Assembly: GCA_040882565.1 (NCBI GenBank) | Contig: JBBEAZ010000011.1 | Span: 62,001-126,000, forward strand | Reading direction: 5' to 3' | From: CF-162 sp040882565 | Lineage (GTDB): Bacteria; Chloroflexota; Dehalococcoidia; SM23-28-2; RBG-16-64-32 | DNA: 64,000 nucleotides | In this document: piece after piece, positions 58,920 to 64,000 of the stretch | Layout: each line of letters begins with the position of its first letter | Position numbering within the stretch: position 1 is the stretch's first letter | Notes under the pieces: generated by a model | What the model was told of the DNA's origin: nothing | What the model saw: the letters and a program-made list of their open reading frames with translations, nothing else | Databases searched by the model: none | Program-made: the position numbers and the translations under genes

Positions 58920-59504
58920 TTGAAGCTCGGAAACAACCGCCGCGAGTACGGCAAACTGAGCAGCGACTGGCAGAAGCAGACGATGACGGAGAGCGTCCCG
59001 GAACGTGAGGAGCTCGATACTGAGTTTGAGCCGGAGCCCTCGTACCTGGCGCCCGCGACTGAGTTCCGCGCCACAGGGCCGTCGGACGACTTCGCGAGCG
59101 TGATCGGCGCTGAGTCCTCATGGCAGGGCAACTTCAGCACCGAAGGAAGCGTGCGCGTGGAAGGCACGGTGTCTGGAGAGATCCGGGCTGCGGGCACGGT
59201 CTTCATCAGCAACGGCGCTGAAGTGAAGGCCACCGTATACGGCCATTTCGTGATCATTGCCGGATCGTTCGACGGCAAGCTGTACTGCACGGAGCGCCTG
59301 GAGCTGCAGCCCTCGAGCAAGATCAAGGGCGCGATCCACACGAAGGCGCTCTCGGTCGGCGAAGGCGCGTTCATCGACGGCGAGATCCACATGGGCGATG
59401 TAAAGGATTTCGCGGCGATTGAGCCCGTGTCGGCCGCTGTACCCTCGCGGAACGGTGACAAGGAAAAATCCGCTGCGCGGGCATCGGGGACGGGCGACAG
59501 CTAA
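58920..59504 (+). CDS. Bactofilin
   Basis: Beta-helical cytoskeletal protein of the bactofilin (DUF583) family, which assembles into filaments and positions envelope enzymes. The core (about residues 72-170) repeats short strands (GNFSTEGSVRVEGTVSGEIR, AAGTVFISNGAEVKATVYG, KIKGAIHTKALSVGEGAFID). Both ends are disordered and charged. I place the start at TTG 58920 because GGGAGG lies 6 nt upstream; an in-frame ATG at 58890 would add 10 residues. It lies close to an M23 peptidase gene, a pairing often functional in bactofilin-guided cell-wall shaping, although the genes are on opposite strands. Confidence 0.88.
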   Translation: MKLGNNRREYGKLSSDWQKQTMTESVPEREELDTEFEPEPSYLAPATEFRATGPSDDFASVIGAESSWQGNFSTEGSVRVEGTVSGEIRAAGTVFISNGAEVKATVYGHFVIIAGSFDGKLYCTERLELQPSSKIKGAIHTKALSVGEGAFIDGEIHMGDVKDFAAIEPVSAAVPSRNGDKEKSAARASGTGDS

Positions 59505-59507
59505 CCG

Positions 59508-60488
59508 CTAGATCCACCCGGCGGAGCGATACCACTCATGCGTCAGCCGAGCACCCTCGGTGACTTGGACGGCTGCGCGCCAGCCCAGGTCTCGTTGGAG
59601 GTCGTCCGCTGAGCAGACCCAATAGCGCTGCCTCATTTCGCGGACCTTGTCGCGGTCGAATACCTGGGCGTTGCCTGTAAGGCGACCGAATAGTTCGCTC
59701 GCCAGTCCTGCTACCTGGTAGCCGGGGAGCGGCACCGGCAACATCAGCGCGCGCCGGCCGACCGCCATCTCGATGGCTGTCAACAGGTCCCGCCAGGTGT
59801 AGACATTGCCGTCCTCGGGAGAGTACGTCTTGCCACCGACTGCCGCTTCCGCGGTCGTGGCGGCGACGACTGCGCTCGCGGCGTCCGCCGCGTAGACGAT
59901 CGAGAGTTTGTGGCTTCCGCCATCGAGCAGCGGCGCGAGCCGGTAACGCACGATTTTGAAGAACGGCAGCAGAGCCGGGTCGCGCGGACCATAGATCACG
60001 GGCATCCGGAAGATGACGCTGCGATCGGCAAGTTTCGAGGTCATGGTGACGTCCTCGCCGCCGAGCTTTGAGCGTCCGTAGGCGCTGACCGGCATTGGTT
60101 CGTCATCGACCGGCCGCGGAAGTCCGTCCGGACTCGGGCCGTGAGCGGACTGACTGGAGATGTAGACGAAGCGTTGGATGTCCGGCGCGTTCTGCTCGAT
60201 CGCCTGGATCAGGTTCGCTGTGCCGCACTCGTTTACGGCGCGGAATTCGGCCTCATTTCGTGCTTTGATTAGCCCAGCGGGGTGCACGACAGCGTCGACG
60301 CCCCGCACCGCTGCGCCGAGGGATTCTGGTTCGGTGACGTCGCCCAACGCCTCTTCGTACTTAAACGTGAGGAACTGCTGATTGCTGGTCGGGCGAAGCA
60401 GCAGGCGGATGTCGTGGCCTGCGGACGAGAACTGCTCAGCAATGTGCGAGCCGAGGAAGCCGCTGGCGCCGGTGACGAGGACCTTCAT
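59508..60488 (-). CDS. NAD(P)-dependent epimerase/dehydratase-family reductase, CerR-like
   Basis: Extended short-chain dehydrogenase of 326 residues. KVLVTGASGFLGSHIAEQF binds the cofactor, VHPAGLIKARNEAEFRAVN follows, and YISSQSAHGPS with SAYGRSKLGGEDV holds the Ser-Tyr-Lys catalytic set. By itself it could be any 3-beta-HSD/epimerase-type enzyme. The two genes upstream in the same overlapping operon are an acyltransferase of the bCerS type and a serine-palmitoyltransferase-like enzyme. The third enzyme of the Caulobacter ceramide route, CerR, is an epimerase-family reductase of just this kind, so reduction of the 3-keto group of a ceramide precursor is the inferred role. The ATG shares one base with the preceding stop. 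Confidence 0.82.
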   Translation of the reverse strand: MKVLVTGASGFLGSHIAEQFSSAGHDIRLLLRPTSNQQFLTFKYEEALGDVTEPESLGAAVRGVDAVVHPAGLIKARNEAEFRAVNECGTANLIQAIEQNAPDIQRFVYISSQSAHGPSPDGLPRPVDDEPMPVSAYGRSKLGGEDVTMTSKLADRSVIFRMPVIYGPRDPALLPFFKIVRYRLAPLLDGGSHKLSIVYAADAASAVVAATTAEAAVGGKTYSPEDGNVYTWRDLLTAIEMAVGRRALMLPVPLPGYQVAGLASELFGRLTGNAQVFDRDKVREMRQRYWVCSADDLQRDLGWRAAVQVTEGARLTHEWYRSAGWI

Positions 60489-61657
60489 CAGAGGGACTTT
60501 TCGTAGATGCGGTAGGTCTTGTACCGCTTTGCGCCGATCTTCTTGATCAGCGAATTGATGGGGCCGTTGTCCTCGAGTGTCCAGCCGAATTCCGCCCATT
60601 CATATCCGCGCTCCTTGGCGCCGCGATAGAGCTCGTCGCACAGCAGATAGGCGAGACCGGCGTACTGCCGCGAGCGGAACTCCTTCTTGATGCCGAGGAG
60701 GAGCAGGCGTCCGGACTTCGGCCGGCGGATCTTGAGGCGCCAGAGGAAGCGCAGCCAGCCAAACGGTAGGATGTGGCCGTTGAGCGGCTTCAACGCCCAG
60801 TTGACGTCGGGGAGGGCAAGCGCCATGCCAGCCGGCACTCCGTTCACTTCGACGACGGGGATAATGTCGGTGTCGACGACCAGCTTGAGATCGGCCGACA
60901 TTTGTGCCGCTTCAGCATCGGTCGCCGGCACGAAGCCCCAGTTTTCGCTCCAGGCGTCGTTGTACAGATTAAGGACGGTCCGCACCTCGCTGTCGAAGTC
61001 CTTCATCCGAGCCCGGCGTACGGACACCTCGGGCCGCGATCGTAGCTCGGCGACCATACGACGGGGCGCGCCTTCAGGCACGGGCAAGGTTTCCCATGTC
61101 CAGGCGTAGATGTCCTTGGCTTTGACATAACCCGAGGTCTCAACGAGGCGCAGGTAGTACTCGGGCGTGTAAGCCATCAAGGGCTGGGGCGACGAGTCGA
61201 AGCCCTCCACGAGGAAACCGACCTCGCCGTTGACGGAGAAGTTCAGGGGGCCGCGGATGGAGTCCATACCGCGGTCGCGCAGCCAGTGCTCGGCGGTCGT
61301 CAGAAGGGCAGTTGCCGTCTCTGGATCGTCGTGGCATTCGAAAAAGCCGAAGAAACCGGTCTGCTCGTTGTGATAGCGGTTGTGCTCGCGGTCGATGTGG
61401 GCGGTGATCCGGCCGACGATCTCGCCGGCGCGTCGTGCCAAGAACAGCTGCACGTCCGCATGCAGGTAGAAGGGATTCTTATTGGGCGAGAAACGGTGGT
61501 GCTCGGTATAGAGAAGCGGGGGCACCCAGTAAGGGTTTCCGTGATAGATGCGCCACGGCAAGCGGATGAAGGCGTCGAGGTCCTTCTTCGATTCTACCGG
61601 GGCTACCTGGGCGGTGAAGGCGATGACGCTAGGAGATGACACCGAGCCTGCGGCCAA
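60488..61657 (-). CDS. GNAT-fold acyltransferase, bacterial ceramide synthase-like
   Basis: 389-residue GNAT-superfamily protein. The N-terminal VESKKDLDAFIRLPWRIYHG and PYWVPPLLYTEHHRFSPNKN are typical of the YghO-like/bCerS group. LARRAGEIVGRITAHIDREH is the strand before the acyl-CoA loop. A central segment MDSIRGPLNFSVNGEVGFLV and the C-terminal GLAYLLCDELYRGAKERGYE with NSLIKKIGAKRYKTYRIYEK complete the fold. In Caulobacter bCerS acylates the sphinganine-type amine. The start is TTG 61657 or GTG 61642, in either case overlapping the end of the SPT-like gene by up to 29 nt. Translation is thus coupled between all three genes. Confidence 0.82.
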   Translation of the reverse strand: MAAGSVSSPSVIAFTAQVAPVESKKDLDAFIRLPWRIYHGNPYWVPPLLYTEHHRFSPNKNPFYLHADVQLFLARRAGEIVGRITAHIDREHNRYHNEQTGFFGFFECHDDPETATALLTTAEHWLRDRGMDSIRGPLNFSVNGEVGFLVEGFDSSPQPLMAYTPEYYLRLVETSGYVKAKDIYAWTWETLPVPEGAPRRMVAELRSRPEVSVRRARMKDFDSEVRTVLNLYNDAWSENWGFVPATDAEAAQMSADLKLVVDTDIIPVVEVNGVPAGMALALPDVNWALKPLNGHILPFGWLRFLWRLKIRRPKSGRLLLLGIKKEFRSRQYAGLAYLLCDELYRGAKERGYEWAEFGWTLEDNGPINSLIKKIGAKRYKTYRIYEKSL

Positions 61658-62924
61658 CGATCTCGAACTTGCCCAGCGCCTCGTCCACCATTTCGTCCTT
61701 GTGCGTGGCCATGCAGCTCGTGCGGAGGATCGCCTCGCGCAGGTTCACGGCCGGGTAGATGCAAGGGTTCGTGTAGATGTCTTCCTCAAACAGGGCCTTC
61801 CAGAACATCACCGTCCTGTACTCGTCCCCAACGTTCACCGGAACGATTGGTGTAGCGGACCCGCCGACATCGAAACCGAGTTCCTGTAGGCCCTCTCGCC
61901 AGCGCTTGGCGATCGCTTGAACGCGCTGCACAATTTCGGGTTCGCGCTCGATCACATCGAGCGAGGCCAGGGCGGCGGCGGTTGAAGCGGGCGGGAGGCT
62001 CGCACTGAAGAGCATCGAGCGGGCGAAGTGTTTAATCCAATCGACGACCTCGCGCCGTCCGGCGACGAAGCCACCGATTGACGCCAGAGACTTGGAGAAG
62101 GTCCCCATGATGATGTCGACTTCGCTCTCAATGCCGAAGTGACTGGCTGTACCCCGTCCGCCCTCGCCGATGACGCCGATGCCGTGCGCGTCGTCGACGA
62201 CGATCCGTGCCTTGTGGGGCTTGCAGGCCGCGACGATCTCTGGCAAGGGTGCGATATCGCCGCCCATGCTGTAGACGCCGTCGATGATCACGAGCGCAGC
62301 CTTGTCGGTCCGCGACAGCACCTGCTCCAGGTGCTCGGCGTCGTTGTGGCGGAAGCGGATCATCTCCCCTTCGGCGAGCTGGCAACCGTCGTAGATGCTG
62401 GCGTGGTCTGACTTGTCAACAACAGCAACGGAGCGCTTGTCGACGAGCGTCGAAATGATGCCTAGGTTCGCCTGGTAGCCGGTGGTGAAGACGAGCGCCG
62501 CTTCGGTGTGGAGGAACTGGGCGACGCGCTCTTCGAGCTCCTCGTGCAACTTCGTGCTTCCGTTCAGCAGCCGCGAGCCGGTCATCGACGTGCCGTACTC
62601 GCGAACAGCCTGTTGCGTCTTGTCGACCACGTATGGGTGGCGGGTGAGGCCGAGGTAATTGTTGGAGCCGAACATCAGGACGCGCTTGCCGTTGATCTGC
62701 GCGACGGGGCCGTCGTTGTTGTCCAACGGCATGAAGAACGTGTAGAGGCCGAGATCGCGCGCGCGATCGACGAGGGTGAACTGCTGGATCTTGGAGAAGA
62801 TGTCCCGGCCTTCCCCTCCGTCGTAACGGTCCAGGAAGAGACCGTCCATGGTCACATCTTCGGGGAGCGCGGGAAGCGGTACCGCGGTGGCGGGTGTCTC
62901 CGGGACTCGCTCAGTTTCTCTCAT
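61629..62924 (-). CDS. Serine palmitoyltransferase-like alpha-oxoamine synthase
   Basis: PLP enzyme of the AONS/KBL/SPT group, 431 residues. FGSNNYLGLTRHPYVVD, the substrate loop MTGSRLLNGSTKLHEELE, the His in KSDHASIYDGCQL (His174) and VDDAHGIGVIGEGG follow in order. The PLP lysine is in GTFSKSLASIGGFVAG (Lys278), followed by MLFSASLPPASTAA. The combination of a long N-terminal extension (about 60 residues before the core) with the TFSKSLASIGGF and LFSASLPPAS stretches suits serine palmitoyltransferase better than biotin or threonine enzymes. The two following genes are a GNAT acyltransferase and an epimerase-type reductase, the ceramide set. No acyl-carrier-protein gene is nearby. Confidence is high for the family, moderate for SPT. 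Confidence 0.82.
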   Translation of the reverse strand: MRETERVPETPATAVPLPALPEDVTMDGLFLDRYDGGEGRDIFSKIQQFTLVDRARDLGLYTFFMPLDNNDGPVAQINGKRVLMFGSNNYLGLTRHPYVVDKTQQAVREYGTSMTGSRLLNGSTKLHEELEERVAQFLHTEAALVFTTGYQANLGIISTLVDKRSVAVVDKSDHASIYDGCQLAEGEMIRFRHNDAEHLEQVLSRTDKAALVIIDGVYSMGGDIAPLPEIVAACKPHKARIVVDDAHGIGVIGEGGRGTASHFGIESEVDIIMGTFSKSLASIGGFVAGRREVVDWIKHFARSMLFSASLPPASTAAALASLDVIEREPEIVQRVQAIAKRWREGLQELGFDVGGSATPIVPVNVGDEYRTVMFWKALFEEDIYTNPCIYPAVNLREAILRTSCMATHKDEMVDEALGKFEIVGRRLGVIS

Positions 62925-62950
62925 AGTGGCAGCCTGGCCAGCTTGGATAC

Positions 62951-62979
62951 ACTATAAGCGAGCCAACTTGCCCGAACAA
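62951..62979 (-). promoter_or_regulatory. Putative promoter of the ceramide-like operon
   Basis: Minus-strand TTGTTC (62974-62979) and TATAGT (62951-62956) with 17-nt spacing. Transcription would begin near 62944, about 20 nt before the ATG at 62924. Confidence 0.5.
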
Positions 62980-62996
62980 GGATGACCAGTGGGCGC

Positions 62997-63785
62997 CTAT
63001 GGCTTGGCCTGCTTGAGGAAGTGCGAGAGCAGCGCAACCGGCCGCCAGCCCATCCGGGCGTATATGTGCTTCGGGGTGTCCGTGGGATCCGCGGCGATCA
63101 CCACCGGCCCAGCGCCCTTGCTGCGAGCGTCGGCTACACAGTGATGGATCAGGGCCGTCGCGACGCCCTGCTTGCGCACATCTGGGTGGGTGAAGAGGTC
63201 CTCTACCTGCCCGACGCCGGCGATGCCGGCCCATGAGTTGAAGTAGCCCACGGGTTTGTCCTTCACATAAGCCATGAAATACTGCACAGGTGGCTGCTTC
63301 TGTCGCCGCGAGACCCACATCTCGCGCGCAACGTCGTCGGCTGCGGGGCGTTTTGTCCGCTCGTGATGCTCGCGCCACTCCACGAGCATCAGCTCCCAGA
63401 ACGAGTCCCAGTCGGCGTCCGATTCAACCGGACGGATGTCGTTGCGGGGTGCCGAGCCGATCAACTGATTTTCCAGGACGAAGACCAATCCATCGTTTCG
63501 CTCGTATCCTTCGAGCGCGAGCCGGGCGGCGAACGCAGGTGGAGTGCGGTAGTCGACGTCGAAGCGGCGGTGCGTGGAGGCCGAGTACTCACGGTCCATG
63601 ACGGCGAGGAAAGTATCGATCTCCTCGGGAGTCGTCGGGCGGGCGCCGGTGACGTGGTTCGCGTCGTAGATGCGAGGCGTGGCCGTGTTGCGAACGAATG
63701 TGGCGCCCATCAGCTCGAACGTGTCGTTGCCGAGCATGAAGTTGCCTGCATCGGTGGCGATGGCTTTGTCGGTGAGCGTGGTCAT
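62997..63785 (-). CDS. GNAT acetyltransferase
   Basis: 262 residues. The GNAT core is C-terminal: VQYFMAYVKDKPVGYFNSW, GVGQVEDLFTHPDVRKQGVA with the acetyl-CoA loop RKQGVA, ALIHHCVADARSKGAGPVVI and HIYARMGWRPV. The N-terminal 120 residues form a less clear domain with VMDREYSASTHRRFDVDYR. The substrate is unknown. It lies upstream of the SPT-like gene on the same strand, 72 nt away, but the SPT-like gene has its own promoter. Confidence 0.85.
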   Translation of the reverse strand: MTTLTDKAIATDAGNFMLGNDTFELMGATFVRNTATPRIYDANHVTGARPTTPEEIDTFLAVMDREYSASTHRRFDVDYRTPPAFAARLALEGYERNDGLVFVLENQLIGSAPRNDIRPVESDADWDSFWELMLVEWREHHERTKRPAADDVAREMWVSRRQKQPPVQYFMAYVKDKPVGYFNSWAGIAGVGQVEDLFTHPDVRKQGVATALIHHCVADARSKGAGPVVIAADPTDTPKHIYARMGWRPVALLSHFLKQAKP

Positions 63786-63821
63786 CGCGCCAAATCATAC
63801 CCCGACGAGGACAAAGAGAAC

Positions 63822-63860
63822 GGGCAGAGCAAGCTGGGGGGCACTTCGCTTGCTCCGCCC
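63822..63860 (-). terminator. Putative intrinsic terminator of the gene at the right edge
   Basis: GGGCAGAGCAAGC (63822-63834) and GCTTGCTCCGCCC (63848-63860) pair as a 12-bp stem with one mismatch and a 13-nt loop. On the minus strand the stem is followed by GTTCTCTTTGTCC, a T-rich tract, as expected downstream of the minus-strand partial gene. Confidence 0.5.
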
Positions 63861-63907
63861 GCGACGGTGGAGGAACTGTTTGGGGCGGTTCTTACCGCTT
63901 CAGACGC

Positions 63908-64000
63908 TCAGGCTGGGCGAAATTGCGTCGAGAAGCGAACACCGTTCTTGGTGAAGGGCTCGGAGACCTCCTCCATGAGGGACGACCTCATTCGTGTAGT
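63908..64000 (-). CDS. 3' end of an unidentified gene
   Basis: The minus strand from the right edge is open for 30 codons to a TGA at 63908-63910, ending MEEVSEPFTKNGVRFSTQFRPA. A terminator-like hairpin lies some 50 nt beyond. The fragment is too short to identify. Confidence 0.45.
   Translation of the reverse strand, partial: TTRMRSSLMEEVSEPFTKNGVRFSTQFRPA

Noticed and set aside
1..64000. tRNA, rRNA, CRISPR or insertion sequences
   Set aside because: No tRNA T-loop context outside coding genes, no repeat-spacer pattern and no transposase motifs were seen by eye; a covariance search could still find short RNAs.

Overview
The window is high-GC bacterial chromosome from a draft or metagenome assembly: two runs of exactly 100 N (3468-3567, 31476-31575) mark scaffold joins, and both are flanked by duplicated ends. 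The gene content suggests a Chloroflexota member, most likely Dehalococcoidia-like. The reasons are a complex I locus without nuoEFG, an SDR/MaoC/SCP-x-type thiolase/DUF35 fatty-acid or sterol-type cassette, cdaA-cdaR, a bactofilin and GuaB3. This assignment is inference from gene style and order; no marker search was possible. Coding density is very high and many neighbours overlap by 1-4 nt. Translation starts are of two kinds: strong Shine-Dalgarno starts, and starts where a -10 hexamer ends 7-11 nt before the start codon (serA, dnaX, rsmI, selA, hxlR), which implies leaderless or nearly leaderless mRNAs.

Layout. 1-3.9 kb: an unclosed lower-GC frame running into a partial tag (3-methyladenine glycosylase I), a second divergent Tag-like protein, an HxlR regulator divergent from a DinB-like protein, and a two-domain VOC protein split only by a false gap. 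3.9-10.9 kb: selA, a histidine phosphatase, then a serine-biosynthesis neighbourhood (AGT-type aminotransferase, SerA with an N-terminal HTH domain, DUF1015 protein), and a HIT protein. 10.9-17.6 kb: rph, two Gmad2 lipoproteins, a decayed GH172/DUF2961 pseudogene, comEC, comEA and a VOC protein. 17.7-27.4 kb: a long plus-strand series argF-cdaA-cdaR-der-plsY-tldD-tldE-HEAT-nudix-GNAT. 27.4-36.4 kb: a minus-strand catabolic block (two paralogous MFE-2-like SDRs, two MaoC half-hydratases, an Ltp2-like thiolase with its DUF35 partner) interleaved with small barrel proteins, a PHP phosphoesterase, a methyltransferase and an ABC1/UbiB kinase.

36.6-45.8 kb: a complex I operon nuoA-C-D-H-J-K-(65 aa protein)-L-M-N that lacks nuoB and nuoI as well as nuoEFG. 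45.8-51.0 kb: a methyltransferase remnant, then ybeY, dnaX, ebfC, recR, recO and two FmdB-type zinc ribbons. 51-55.4 kb (minus): polyprenyl diphosphate synthase, tatD, metG, rsmI. 55.5-59.5 kb: guaB3, a LysM-M23 peptidase, a methyltransferase and a bactofilin.

59.5-62.9 kb (minus): an overlapping three-gene operon of a serine-palmitoyltransferase-like enzyme, a GNAT-fold acyltransferase and an NAD-epimerase-type reductase. This is the enzyme set of bacterial ceramide synthesis (Spt, bCerS, CerR) and is the most interesting system here. A GNAT protein and the 3' end of one more gene close the window. I saw no tRNA, rRNA, CRISPR array or insertion sequence.
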